Shown here piece after piece: positions 25,155-34,208 of a DNA stretch of 64,000 nt (positions are counted from its first letter, which is position 1; every line of letters starts with the position of its first letter). The stretch spans positions 62,001 through 126,000 of the forward strand of contig JAFSKL010000026.1 in assembly GCA_017448985.1 (NCBI GenBank), in the 5' to 3' direction. A program made the translations under genes and the position numbers. The notes under the pieces are model-generated. The model was given only the letters and a program-made list of their open reading frames with translations, did not search any database and was not told the origin of the DNA. Source of the DNA: Paludibacteraceae bacterium. GTDB lineage: Bacteria > Bacteroidota > Bacteroidia > Bacteroidales > Paludibacteraceae.

Positions 25155-26291
25155 TCAGTTTTCAGTTATGCGAGCACCGTCTGCAATGTCGCAGAAATAG
25201 CACTCCATCGCATCTTTGTATTGCGGGAATTCTGCCAAGTATTTCTCACGCACCGATTGCTCTATCGCCTCTATCTTACCCGGGTCGCACAGCGCGATAC
25301 ATGCTCCCTTGAATCCCGCACCGGAGAACCGTCCTCCGTAGATGCCATCCGTCTGCCGCATCGCATTGTATATCGCCACCAACTCCGGAGATCCGCATTC
25401 GTAGTTATGAATCGACGACTCGCAACTCTCAAAACTCAACCGTCCGAACCAATTCAGATCACCCTTCTCCCAAGCCGTGATACCTTCCCGCACACGCCTA
25501 TATTCCGTATAGAAATGCGTAGCACGTTTTACAAACCGCTCCGGCATCTTGTCCTTGTATTTCGCCAACGCATCCCGCGACACATCTCGGAGGAACGTCT
25601 TATCGGGAGTCTTCAGCGGCACGTTATCATACGCTTGCAGTATCCACGCAGACGTACGGCACTCATGCACCCGCAGATTATAGTTCGAGTTAATCAACGA
25701 ACGCGTCAGACCGCTAAAGAAGATACCTATCTTCATCGGTGGCATTGATGCTGAACGCGGTATCAACCGGTACTCGTTCGTGTCACAATCCAGCATCAGC
25801 AGATGATTTTTCTTGCCCAACACGATACATGCCTGGTCCAAGATACCGTTCGTCAAACCGATATACTCGCGTTCTGCTTCGGATGCAATCATGATCACCT
25901 CCATCGGAGCCAATCGTATCTCGTTCGCATCCGCAAAAGCCATCACGTATGCTACCAGCACCGCAGCTGATGATGAGAGTCCTCCGATCGGCAAACTGCC
26001 TTGGATGTGTCCGCGCACACCGCGTTTCAGCACAAACCGTTTCTGCAACGCGAACTTAGCTCCGCGTGCATAATCGCCCCAGTCTTTCTGCCGCACCAAT
26101 GTCGGTTCTGCAATGTCAAACCGCACGGTATTATCATACTGAGCTGATTGCAGTTCCACCGAACTGTCACTCGCAATCTCGTACCACAGATCCACACCTT
26201 TGTCAATCGCAAAACCCGTCACCAGTCCATGCTGATGATCCACATGTGCCCCCAACGGACACACCCGATATGGCGAAAAAATGTGTCTCAT
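25155..26291 (-). CDS. GHMP kinase, galactokinase/galacturonokinase-like
   Basis: The protein begins MRHIFSPYRVCPLGAHVDHQ, closer to plant-type galacturonokinase (CPLGAHxDHQ) than to GalK (GEHTDYN). The GHMP ATP-binding motif is GSLPIGGLSSSAAV and the catalytic Asp lies in GLTNGILDQA. FSGAGFKGACIAL is the third GHMP motif. It would phosphorylate a hexose or uronic acid at C1 and pass it to the nucleotidyltransferase encoded next. Cytosolic. Family strong, substrate inferred from one motif and context. Confidence 0.75.
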   Translation of the reverse strand: MRHIFSPYRVCPLGAHVDHQHGLVTGFAIDKGVDLWYEIASDSSVELQSAQYDNTVRFDIAEPTLVRQKDWGDYARGAKFALQKRFVLKRGVRGHIQGSLPIGGLSSSAAVLVAYVMAFADANEIRLAPMEVIMIASEAEREYIGLTNGILDQACIVLGKKNHLLMLDCDTNEYRLIPRSASMPPMKIGIFFSGLTRSLINSNYNLRVHECRTSAWILQAYDNVPLKTPDKTFLRDVSRDALAKYKDKMPERFVKRATHFYTEYRRVREGITAWEKGDLNWFGRLSFESCESSIHNYECGSPELVAIYNAMRQTDGIYGGRFSGAGFKGACIALCDPGKIEAIEQSVREKYLAEFPQYKDAMECYFCDIADGARITEN

Positions 26292-26309
26292 AACTATATA
26301 TTGAACACC

Positions 26310-27236
26310 TTACACATTCCTATTAGCATGCGGTAATTGGATCTGTTCTCCCCACACGAAATCCCACTCATCCGGATGGAATGTAGCTGTACCACATAGA
26401 CTAAAGAATGTAAATTCTCCAAAGTAAATCTTCCCACTTACCTCATACAAATCCACACGCACCTCTGGCAATCCATTCGATAACTTAGCCGCTATCTCTT
26501 TCATCTGTTCAAAAGCCTTTGGCTTTACTATCGGTTTATCGGATCTTGGATGTGCCTGCTCTATATCTAACGGATTAAAATTATCATCAAAGAAATTAAA
26601 TTTCAAGTTCCCGCTCTGACGCTCAGTCGCTATATATAGATACTTCACAACCCCATTAAAACAAAAGAACTTATAATCCCTCAACTCACCACTCGTGTCC
26701 TCCAGATACTCCTCTGCAAATACGCACCGCTTTACATCTTTATACGGCCACTCACGTCCCGGAATAGATGTATCGCGTCCCAGCGATGCATTAATCTTCT
26801 TCGTCCACTTTGCCTTATCTATCTTCGATTTATCTTTGCATATGAACACCCCGTTATTCCCGCTGTCATGATTCGTCTTCAGCACAAATCGATCCGGCAA
26901 CTTATCCCACTCTATATCCTCAGCTATATCCCACACGCCGAGACTTGGAACAACAAACTCGCTCCCAACTCTCGCACTAACTAACTCTTTTACCGCATAC
27001 TTATCCACCATCTGTGTCCATTGCGGATTATGGTAGTATAGTTTAAGCCAATTGAGTTTCTCATTGAATCGCAGAGGATTATCTAAATTCAATCGATGTC
27101 CGCATTCCAAATAATATACCCACTTGATATATGTCTTATCTGGCAAACGACCACCTACCCGATGCAGTATCGCCGCCACAAAATGCTTCGGGTTATGTAT
27201 CAGCGAATGAATCGCATTATAAACTAGTCGTTTCAT
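26310..27236 (-). CDS. TupA-like ATP-grasp protein
   Basis: The 308-residue protein matches the ATPgrasp_TupA family: LNLDNPLRFNEKLNWLKLYY, MVDKYAVKELVSARVG, LPDRFVLKTNHDSGNNGVF and a late VRVDLYEVSGKIYFGEFTF. TupA forms a teichuronopeptide in Bacillus, and homologues in Gram-negative glycan loci probably attach amino acids or similar groups to sugars. Overlaps the upstream glycosyltransferase by 4 nt. Confidence 0.75.
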   Translation of the reverse strand: MKRLVYNAIHSLIHNPKHFVAAILHRVGGRLPDKTYIKWVYYLECGHRLNLDNPLRFNEKLNWLKLYYHNPQWTQMVDKYAVKELVSARVGSEFVVPSLGVWDIAEDIEWDKLPDRFVLKTNHDSGNNGVFICKDKSKIDKAKWTKKINASLGRDTSIPGREWPYKDVKRCVFAEEYLEDTSGELRDYKFFCFNGVVKYLYIATERQSGNLKFNFFDDNFNPLDIEQAHPRSDKPIVKPKAFEQMKEIAAKLSNGLPEVRVDLYEVSGKIYFGEFTFFSLCGTATFHPDEWDFVWGEQIQLPHANRNV

Positions 27237-28360
27237 AACATCTTATATATCTTTTCTAAGTTCTCTATATGCTGTTCTATTGAATACTTTGTACGCACTA
27301 TCTTTGCATTTCCTTTTGCCACCTTCTTACTCTCCTCTATTTCCACTATTAGCGCAGCTATTTTAGCCGCAGCATCATCACTGTCATCTGTCTTAAAATA
27401 ACGTACTCCGGCATTCTCCTCTCCACATACTTCTTTCATCACCGGCCAGTCGTTAACCACCACCGGCACCCCAGCAGCTATCGCTTCTATTACCGCTATG
27501 CCAAATGTATCATGCTCCGTACTATATACAAATCCATCCATCTGCTTTAGTAATGCCGGCACATCTCCTCGTCCTCCCATAAAATGCACATTCTCCAATC
27601 CCTTCTCTTCACAATACTTCACACACTCATCATACCTCTCCGGTTCACTGTCATCCCTACATCCTATGAAATAAAAATCTATCTTCAATCTGCAATCTGC
27701 AATCTTCAATTTGTTGAGCGCTTGCGCTACAACAATCTGACTCCTTCCCTTCACAAAATTCCCCACCATCGCCAACTTCATCCCACTCTTACCTCTTACC
27801 TCTTCACTCTTACCTTCTTTTACACCGTACACCTTACACTGTACACCATCAATCTTAGTGAAATCGATTCCGTTATACACCACCTCCAACTTATTCTCCC
27901 CCCCCAACTTCCACTTCTGTTCAAAATACCGCTTCTGATACTCACTCACGCATAGTATCCTCTCATTCGCGCAATACGTCGCCTTTCTAAACCACCATGC
28001 TGCCTCAGCAAATGAATGCCCATGGAATGTGGTGACAATTTTAATACTTGTTCCTATGGTTGCTAAGCGAGTATAAACACTATCGATGGATTGTTGAGCA
28101 TGTACGATGTTCACCTTCTCCGATAACAATATCCGTCGCAGCCTCAGCAAATACCGCACAAAACAAAACCGTTTAGGCGCGCATTGAATCATCTTCTTGC
28201 CCGTCGCATAAAACTCATCTTGATAAGCCCCTCCTTTCCGATGAATGCCTATCATCTCAAACGAAGCCTTGGACGCATTCTTAAACACATCCAACACCAG
28301 CGTCTCCGCACCTCCCCTATTCAATGATCCAAATAAATATGCGACCTTCATACTTTTCAC
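27233..28360 (-). CDS. glycosyltransferase family 4 protein
   Basis: GT-B fold: the N-terminal FGSLNRGGAETLVLDVFKN motif and C-terminal DGFVYSTEHDTFGIAVIEAIAAGVPVV (EX7E-type) are typical of GT4 retaining transferases. Two linker segments look inserted: DGVQCKVYGVKEGKSEEVRG (DNA about 27786-27850, short repeats like GTGTAAGGTGTAC) and KLKIADCRLKID (27673-27712, AGATTGC-type repeats). A run of eight G on the coding strand (27898-27905) encodes LGGE. It transfers a sugar onto a glycan intermediate at the inner membrane; donor unknown. Confidence 0.8.
   Translation of the reverse strand: MKSMKVAYLFGSLNRGGAETLVLDVFKNASKASFEMIGIHRKGGAYQDEFYATGKKMIQCAPKRFCFVRYLLRLRRILLSEKVNIVHAQQSIDSVYTRLATIGTSIKIVTTFHGHSFAEAAWWFRKATYCANERILCVSEYQKRYFEQKWKLGGENKLEVVYNGIDFTKIDGVQCKVYGVKEGKSEEVRGKSGMKLAMVGNFVKGRSQIVVAQALNKLKIADCRLKIDFYFIGCRDDSEPERYDECVKYCEEKGLENVHFMGGRGDVPALLKQMDGFVYSTEHDTFGIAVIEAIAAGVPVVVNDWPVMKEVCGEENAGVRYFKTDDSDDAAAKIAALIVEIEESKKVAKGNAKIVRTKYSIEQHIENLEKIYKML
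27898..27905. repeat. homopolymer run, eight C on plus strand
   Basis: Eight C (G on the coding strand) within the GT4 gene at the KLGGEN segment. The frame is intact, but slippage would truncate the enzyme before its C-terminal domain. Confidence 0.5.
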
Positions 28361-28375
28361 TCTTCAATCTTCATC

Positions 28376-29317
28376 TTACACCTTATTTCTTCTCCCTTTA
28401 TGTCTACATACCGTCCTCCACAACGATCCCGGACACATAATACACGCCATTATTATACTTCCTATCATTCCAAGATATCTCTTCTCTGCCCTATACGCAA
28501 AGATTAACGAAACCCATACCCACCTTGTATCTCTTAAATCAGCTGCTATATCCGCATATTGTTCCGGTAATACATCCGCCACTTTTTTACAAATATCTAC
28601 ACTCGCTTTCGCTCTTGCTACGCGATTAACAGTATGCGTCACAGATGTCGGATTGATACGATAGGCTCCTGTTACCTCATCAATAAAATAAGCATCACCA
28701 AATGTCATTAGAATTATCCACTGTGTCCAATCACTTAAAAACTGATTCTTTGTTTGCTCAATCATCATCCTCACCTCTGATGGATGATTATTGCGATATA
28801 CTACCGTTAAGGTTGGATACTGGTGATTATCTCTAAAGAAATCGCGTAAGTTATATCGTCCCGTGATTCCATTCTTCACCACTCCTCCTCTTTGAGGCTT
28901 GAGTATCTCACCATGATTATCAACCACAGAACAATCTGTGCAACAAAGCATTAATGTCTCATCCGCTTCCAGTATATCTATCTGTTGCTGTAATTTATAC
29001 GGATCTGTCCAATAGTCGTCACCCTCGCAAATAGCCACATACTTTGCATCCTGGCACTGCTCATGCATAAAATCATCAAGGATACCTTGTGAGTACTTGT
29101 TCTCCTTACTTAGAATCGGCTTGATGATATCAGGATATTTCTCCGCATATGCGGCTATAATAGTCGGTGTCTCATCCTGTGACGCATCATCATGCACAAT
29201 CGCTACAAACTGGAAATTGGTTTTTTGCATCACGATACCATCCAAACACTTAGCTATATAACCGGCATGATTATATGCTTGGCATTCTATATATACAAGA
29301 GGCTTGTTCATTATCAT
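28376..29317 (-). CDS. glycosyltransferase family 2 protein
   Basis: GT-A fold: PLVYIECQAYNHAGYIAKCL, HDDASQDETPTI and the DxD-type CEGDDYWTDPYKLQQQ motif are typical of GT2. There is a C-terminal hydrophobic stretch (YLGMIGSIIMACIMCPGSLW). Inverting glycosyl transfer in surface polysaccharide assembly. Overlaps the pyruvyltransferase gene by 4 nt; an alternative start two codons in is equally good. Confidence 0.8.
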   Translation of the reverse strand: MIMNKPLVYIECQAYNHAGYIAKCLDGIVMQKTNFQFVAIVHDDASQDETPTIIAAYAEKYPDIIKPILSKENKYSQGILDDFMHEQCQDAKYVAICEGDDYWTDPYKLQQQIDILEADETLMLCCTDCSVVDNHGEILKPQRGGVVKNGITGRYNLRDFFRDNHQYPTLTVVYRNNHPSEVRMMIEQTKNQFLSDWTQWIILMTFGDAYFIDEVTGAYRINPTSVTHTVNRVARAKASVDICKKVADVLPEQYADIAADLRDTRWVWVSLIFAYRAEKRYLGMIGSIIMACIMCPGSLWRTVCRHKGRRNKV

Positions 29318-30393
29318 TTAATATCTAAAGCATTTGACAAATATGAGATAGCTTCGTTTCTTTTGGTTTTCAAATTGGATTCATACACAGCCCAATCAAT
29401 AGCCGGATACTCCACATATTCATTGGACAGATCCACTTTTAACCCAGTCAGTTCCAATAGCGTTTCTATTCTTGATGATATTTTTTTTGTCTGCACATCG
29501 TCAGACATATAGTATGTAACATTCTTATGAAACAAAAAGGCAAACACATTGCAATGGAAAGAATTTGTCAACACATGATCCGCATGGCTGATATAATAAA
29601 TGAACTCGCTCGGTCCACATCCGGTATAACGCGGATTGTTCTCAATATCAATTATCTCCCAACCGTGTTCCTTTGCAATCTTTCGAGCATAATCCATGTA
29701 TTTATCGGTACGCAAACAGTTTACTAACAGATAGTGCTTTGGAGTTTGTCTAAAATGTGCGATTTTAGCCCAATCATCACTCGTTAATAACATGGTTGGG
29801 TCTAATAGAACAGGAATGATTTTTCCTGTTAAAGCTTTCACAATTTCTGCTCCTTCTTTTTCTCGCACAGATAGTGCCTTCCAATCCTCACTTAGCCATT
29901 TTGTATATTCCTTAATTTTCTCTTCCGGGAATTCTTTAAAACGCATTCCAAAACTCGGAGCATAAGCAATTCGTTTCTCAGGAGACGCAAACTGGAGAAA
30001 GGATGCAGAGTTGGATGTAGCCGGAATAATAGGTCTCCATATCTGATCAGACCCGGTAATAAAGTAGTCGTATTTATCTTTGATTCGTTCGTAATCAGCA
30101 TCATTTAATATTTGATAGGATGTATATTTTCGGTAACGACGAACCCATGACCAAAAATATATTCGCTTTTTATGAACATTGGGTCTATATCTGAAACGGG
30201 ATACACAATGAAGTATATCCTTCAACAATAGTTTCCATCGGATTTCACTTTGTTGATACCGACAGTCATTAATGGTTTCTACATCAAATCCTAACCGCTC
30301 AACAACGGTTTGAAGAGCATAGTTCTGCAACCTATTCCCGTAATTGCATTCCCAATTCACCAATGCTTGTATGGCTACTTTCTTTTTATCCAT
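29314..30393 (-). CDS. polysaccharide pyruvyl transferase family protein
   Basis: Conserved features of the family are NYGNRLQNYALQTVVERLG, ITGSDQIWRP and the later ADHVLTNSFHCNVFAFLF. These enzymes add pyruvate ketals from phosphoenolpyruvate onto glycans. The adjacent ferredoxin-like F420-hydrogenase-subunit-type protein overlaps its start by one base, a pairing that recurs in Bacteroidales and Firmicutes polysaccharide loci. Confidence 0.8.
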   Translation of the reverse strand: MDKKKVAIQALVNWECNYGNRLQNYALQTVVERLGFDVETINDCRYQQSEIRWKLLLKDILHCVSRFRYRPNVHKKRIYFWSWVRRYRKYTSYQILNDADYERIKDKYDYFITGSDQIWRPIIPATSNSASFLQFASPEKRIAYAPSFGMRFKEFPEEKIKEYTKWLSEDWKALSVREKEGAEIVKALTGKIIPVLLDPTMLLTSDDWAKIAHFRQTPKHYLLVNCLRTDKYMDYARKIAKEHGWEIIDIENNPRYTGCGPSEFIYYISHADHVLTNSFHCNVFAFLFHKNVTYYMSDDVQTKKISSRIETLLELTGLKVDLSNEYVEYPAIDWAVYESNLKTKRNEAISYLSNALDIK

Positions 30394-31565
30394 TATCTTC
30401 GTATCAATTTATTCAATTTTGATTTTATTCTATGCACAAGACTTTTTCTCTTGGCAAACTTAGTGGCAACCTTAAGTGGCAAGATGTTTTGCAGCATATA
30501 AAATTCCCTTGCTCCGCTTGATTCCGAATAATATCCTGCTTCCGCTGCTATTTGTTCAGCAACAATTTTGTAATCAAGTTGCTTATATACAAGAGAAGTT
30601 GATATTTCTTTAAAGAGTTGCTTCCCCTTTTCTGTATGTAGCATAATCATAGACAATCCCTTATTGTCGAACAGCTCCGGTGCATAAGTTTGGAAATGCC
30701 AACAATCACCAAGCGTTATATCTGAAGGATGCACTATGCTGCGATATTTACATTGATTGCAACTTGGCCTTAATGATATACCATGTTCAAAAAGACTTGT
30801 ATACAAATCTTCTGCCCATGCAAATCTAATTGTATCAATCGCATTTCCCTTTGTCTCACAATCAAATTCCACCATACACTTTTCCCACCCATTAGTCTTT
30901 GCTCGAAAACGAATATCTTTAAAATGTAGGACCTCATATTTGCCCTTAAGCCATTTTAGAAATTTACCCCACAACTTCGGAGATGGAACTCCATGGCACA
31001 CTAAATCTATGGTTAGTAATTTCTCGTAATTCTTTCTAAGATATGCTTTAAGTCCATCTATCTGACATGGCGTTCCGGAGAATAACACCCATACATCTTG
31101 CTGCAAATCTGCCTTAACCTGCTTGTAAATTCCGGTTACATCGCTTTGCACATATTTTGAGCCTCTGAATCTTGCATATTCACTTTCGATTTTGGCAACT
31201 TCATGGCGTACCATCCATGTATCAGTAAATGCTGCGCCAAACACTACTCCACCTTGTGAGAGTACCCACTGCGCAAACATGGAGAATAATCCTCCGGATG
31301 TAGATGCAACTCTAACATTCTCATTGGTATTGTAAGCAGCATAAATCTCTGTTTTCTCTTCCCTTTGTTTTCGTCCTTGCTTCTGTGGACAGGTCTTACT
31401 ACACAAACCACACTCAATACATGATTTAGAATCCACATGTGGATAAACAAATCCTTCATAGTCTTGCCGCATCCGAATAGCACCATGAGCACAAACTTGC
31501 TCACATGCCGAACATCCTGTACAGAATGTTTTATTGGTAATATGTATATGCTTACTATCGCTCAT
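30393..31565 (-). CDS. coenzyme F420 hydrogenase/dehydrogenase beta-subunit-like Fe-S protein
   Basis: Two ferredoxin-type [4Fe-4S] motifs are at the N-terminus (CTGCSACEQVC and CIECGLCSKTCP), followed by the FrhB-like domain (VASTSGGLFSMFAQW, VLFSGTPCQIDGLKAYL, DLVCHGVPSPKLW, ITLGDCW). Members in glycan loci accompany pyruvyltransferases; their redox substrate is not established. Cytosolic. The upstream GNAT coding region ends 3 nt before its ATG. Confidence 0.8.
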   Translation of the reverse strand: MSDSKHIHITNKTFCTGCSACEQVCAHGAIRMRQDYEGFVYPHVDSKSCIECGLCSKTCPQKQGRKQREEKTEIYAAYNTNENVRVASTSGGLFSMFAQWVLSQGGVVFGAAFTDTWMVRHEVAKIESEYARFRGSKYVQSDVTGIYKQVKADLQQDVWVLFSGTPCQIDGLKAYLRKNYEKLLTIDLVCHGVPSPKLWGKFLKWLKGKYEVLHFKDIRFRAKTNGWEKCMVEFDCETKGNAIDTIRFAWAEDLYTSLFEHGISLRPSCNQCKYRSIVHPSDITLGDCWHFQTYAPELFDNKGLSMIMLHTEKGKQLFKEISTSLVYKQLDYKIVAEQIAAEAGYYSESSGAREFYMLQNILPLKVATKFAKRKSLVHRIKSKLNKLIRR

Positions 31566-31568
31566 TTG

Positions 31569-32042
31569 CTAAAACGCACCTGACAATATTTTCATTTTTA
31601 TCCAATTATCCTTCACTTCTTGTGAGATAAAACCCAACTTTTTATATAATCGCAATGCCCTCTCGTTATCTACCCGGACATGTAAATAAACATATTTTAA
31701 ACCCTTCGTTTCAAACGCATACTTTAATATCTGACGCGATGCTTCTAGTGCTACTCCCATGCCCCAATAATCTTTCTCTCCTATGAATATCTGATATTCC
31801 GCAGATTCTTCATCTATATCTGTCAAATATATATTTCCCACATACTTTCCATCTGCCTCAATCGCACATCGATACTCATTTGTATTCTTTATGACTCGTT
31901 TGATCCACTCTAACTCTGTCTCGTATGAAATATAGTTTTTATATGTATTACCTGTATACTTAAAAACCTCTTTATCATTTCTCCACTGGTATGATGTTTT
32001 CGCATCACTTTCTTGTAATTCTCTGATTAAAATTTCGCGAAT
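31569..32042 (-). pseudogene. GNAT acetyltransferase domain without its own start codon
   Basis: In one open frame the minus strand encodes IREILIRELQESDAKTSYQW, then ELEWIKRVIKN, YVGNIYLTDIDEES, GEKDYWGMGVALEASRQIL and ALRLYKKLGF, a complete GNAT fold (RimJ/RimL-like). There is no ATG, GTG or TTG between the G9 run and a GTG deep inside the fold (31841); upstream, the frame closes within about 35 nt in the aminotransferase gene. With one G more (or two fewer) in the run at 32043-32051 it would be fused in frame to the aminotransferase-like protein. As sequenced, the full domain cannot start normally. Either a contingency switch, a real frameshift mutation or a sequencing error. Confidence 0.7.
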
Positions 32043-32992
32043 CCCCCCCCCGTATATTCGGCTATCGCATTCGCGATAGCTTTTGCTGTTGATTGATCAT
32101 ATCTCTGATCTAACGGCAATGGCAATAGGTTCGTCTTTAGCATAGACTCAAAGTCACTACTTGTTTCTATATTTGGCCAATATGTTGCAACATAAATCTT
32201 ATTAGCTATCAACTTCTGCTTCAATGTAAAATCCTGCGTAAGGTATGGATATATCATCGGCACATCGCCTTGTCGCATCTCAAGGTGAATAGAGTTGCTA
32301 TACCCTAATTGCTCTTCAAGAACCTTATAGTTCGATATACGCTCTTGTGCTATCTTTTCATAATCGAGAGATCTCAACAATGCATCCGTCAACTTCGACA
32401 TCCTCTCTATTGGACTGCCATCTAATGTTCCTTCCTCTCGTTGATAATCTGCATATCCGGCTTCTGCTCCTTGCTCGATTCGTCTTAGAAGATGAGTCAT
32501 CCGTTGCATACTCTCTGCTTGTGGAAATTCTTCGTTTAAGATGGGATCCGTATACAAATAACCACCATCCGGCACGCCAAAGTATTTTCGAGGTGAATAG
32601 AATGTATCAATCCCTTCAATTCGATTGGCATAAAATGCCTGTGCATTATCAACTATCAACTGCTTTCCATATTTCTCTGCCAATCGCTCAACGCAAGGTT
32701 GTTTCAAACCATAATAATTGGTATACAAGAATGCTTCATATGCTTTCAACTCCGGCAACTCAACCGGTTCCAACAGTTCGTTGATATGATAGTAGGCTAT
32801 TCCCACACCCAGTCGCTGTGCCACATCAAAAATGACATGGCATGTATAATAAGGAACATACACCTTCTCATACTTTCGTGCTCGGAGTATATACTCAAAG
32901 CAATTAGAACCACTATTCAACCGAATAGCATCCTTGTGATAATGCTCGCCCTTGCGCAACTCCAATTCGAAATATCCTCCTATCGCTTCCAT
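32027..32992 (-). CDS. PLP-dependent aminotransferase-like protein (DegT-related)
   Basis: Fold-type I features: NSGSNCFEYILRA, VYVPYYTCHVI, LIVDNAQAFYA and SPRKYFGVPDGGYLY, where the Lys is the likely PLP-binding residue. About 320 residues, shorter than standard DegT enzymes. Met12 of the longer frame is chosen: the preceding gene stops at 32994 and the ATG follows one base later (TAATATG). The product ends FAKF just after the G9 run, and frame change there would append a GNAT domain. An amino-sugar transaminase followed by N-acetylation would make biochemical sense; this is inference. Confidence 0.7.
   Translation of the reverse strand: MEAIGGYFELELRKGEHYHKDAIRLNSGSNCFEYILRARKYEKVYVPYYTCHVIFDVAQRLGVGIAYYHINELLEPVELPELKAYEAFLYTNYYGLKQPCVERLAEKYGKQLIVDNAQAFYANRIEGIDTFYSPRKYFGVPDGGYLYTDPILNEEFPQAESMQRMTHLLRRIEQGAEAGYADYQREEGTLDGSPIERMSKLTDALLRSLDYEKIAQERISNYKVLEEQLGYSNSIHLEMRQGDVPMIYPYLTQDFTLKQKLIANKIYVATYWPNIETSSDFESMLKTNLLPLPLDQRYDQSTAKAIANAIAEYTGGGFAKF
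32043..32051. repeat. homopolymer run, nine C on plus strand, at a gene fusion junction
   Basis: Nine G on the coding strand encode GGG at the end of the aminotransferase-like gene (EYTGGGFAKF, stop). In the other frame the same run leads into the GNAT domain (GGGIREIL). Length change by plus one or minus two joins the two frames. Confidence 0.75.
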
Positions 32993-32993
32993 A

Positions 32994-34208
32994 TTATTGC
33001 ACCTCAACTTGAATAAATTTCTCAATATTCTTGATTACATCAAACATCTCATTCATATCGGCATACTTCAAAATCAACTCCCCGATACAATCCTGTGCAT
33101 CACGGAATCGATGAATAACATCGCCCACATGCAAATCGTTTACAAAATCTACCACATGTTCCTTCTCAAATTGCTCCTCAAACGCGATACCTTTAAAATA
33201 TCCGGTTTTATCGCTATGAACCATGTAGTTTGACCAACAACCCTTCACAGGCATTTCGGTTCGTCCTTGCAATACCGACAAATCAATCGAATCTCCGGCA
33301 GCTGCTTGAATTACCCATGTCACCATGTTAATGCCTGTGGCATGTTCTACCACTTGCGGAATCAGACTACCTCCACTTCGTGCACCCAACTCCAGCAAAT
33401 ACACCTTATCATCCTTTCCCACAATAGCCTCGACATTATAAGCATTACTCTTCATTCCAAGCGAAGAGATCAGTCGCTGCAATTGTTCTTCCAAATCCTC
33501 AATATACTTGTGATCCATCTGGAATGGCCAGCATTCACCAAGCGGTGCAAAATCCTTATCACAGGATGGGTCATAGAACTCATTTCCCAAACAATGGAAC
33601 ACCAACTTTCCATTCACCGAAAAGGCATCACCGCTAATCTGGTGTCCTTTCTTAACGATAAACTCCTCTATCAAGAATCGTTTTCCTCGACTATAACTCA
33701 ACGCCTCATCAACTGCCTCTTGTAACTTACTCCAATCCGTCAGTTTGGTAATACCCTTACTTCCACTGGAATCCACCGGTTTCACCATCACCGGTAAAGT
33801 GAACTCATCCTTATGCGCCAACGCATCTTCATACTTCACGAATCCCATCGCTTTGGGACAGTTGAAACCATGCTCCTGCAGATATGTACGGAATAAATCT
33901 TTGTTCGATAATATCTCTACCGATTTATATGGACTCGTAGGCAACCCCATCTTCTCTGCCACATAAGCAGCCGTAGGAGCAGCCGGATCTGAAGCATAGG
34001 CTACGATGCCATCTATCTTCAACTCCTGAGCTAAAGCCAACACTGCCTCCTTATCAATCGTACTGACATTGTGATATTCATACGCAAACTTATGTCCGGG
34101 ATTTTTCGGCAGATAATCAGCCGTTATCACATAGTAACCCAACCGCTTTGCCTCCTTGATAGCAAAAGTCTGATAGAGACTACCTCCTAACAACAATAAT
34201 TTCTTCAT
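32994..34208 (-). CDS. ATP-grasp domain ligase
   Basis: N-terminal preATP-grasp Rossmann part (KKLLLLGGSLYQTFAIKEAK) and ATP-grasp motifs LPVMVKPVDSSGSKGITK, FLIEEFI and VYLLELGARSGGSLIPQV (Mg-binding Glu and Asn-equivalent region). This is the carbamoyl-phosphate-synthase-like or amino-acid ligase type found in glycan loci, forming an amide or carboxyl-phosphate-activated bond. Overlaps the class I aminotransferase gene by 4 nt. Substrate unknown. Confidence 0.75.
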   Translation of the reverse strand: MKKLLLLGGSLYQTFAIKEAKRLGYYVITADYLPKNPGHKFAYEYHNVSTIDKEAVLALAQELKIDGIVAYASDPAAPTAAYVAEKMGLPTSPYKSVEILSNKDLFRTYLQEHGFNCPKAMGFVKYEDALAHKDEFTLPVMVKPVDSSGSKGITKLTDWSKLQEAVDEALSYSRGKRFLIEEFIVKKGHQISGDAFSVNGKLVFHCLGNEFYDPSCDKDFAPLGECWPFQMDHKYIEDLEEQLQRLISSLGMKSNAYNVEAIVGKDDKVYLLELGARSGGSLIPQVVEHATGINMVTWVIQAAAGDSIDLSVLQGRTEMPVKGCWSNYMVHSDKTGYFKGIAFEEQFEKEHVVDFVNDLHVGDVIHRFRDAQDCIGELILKYADMNEMFDVIKNIEKFIQVEVQ

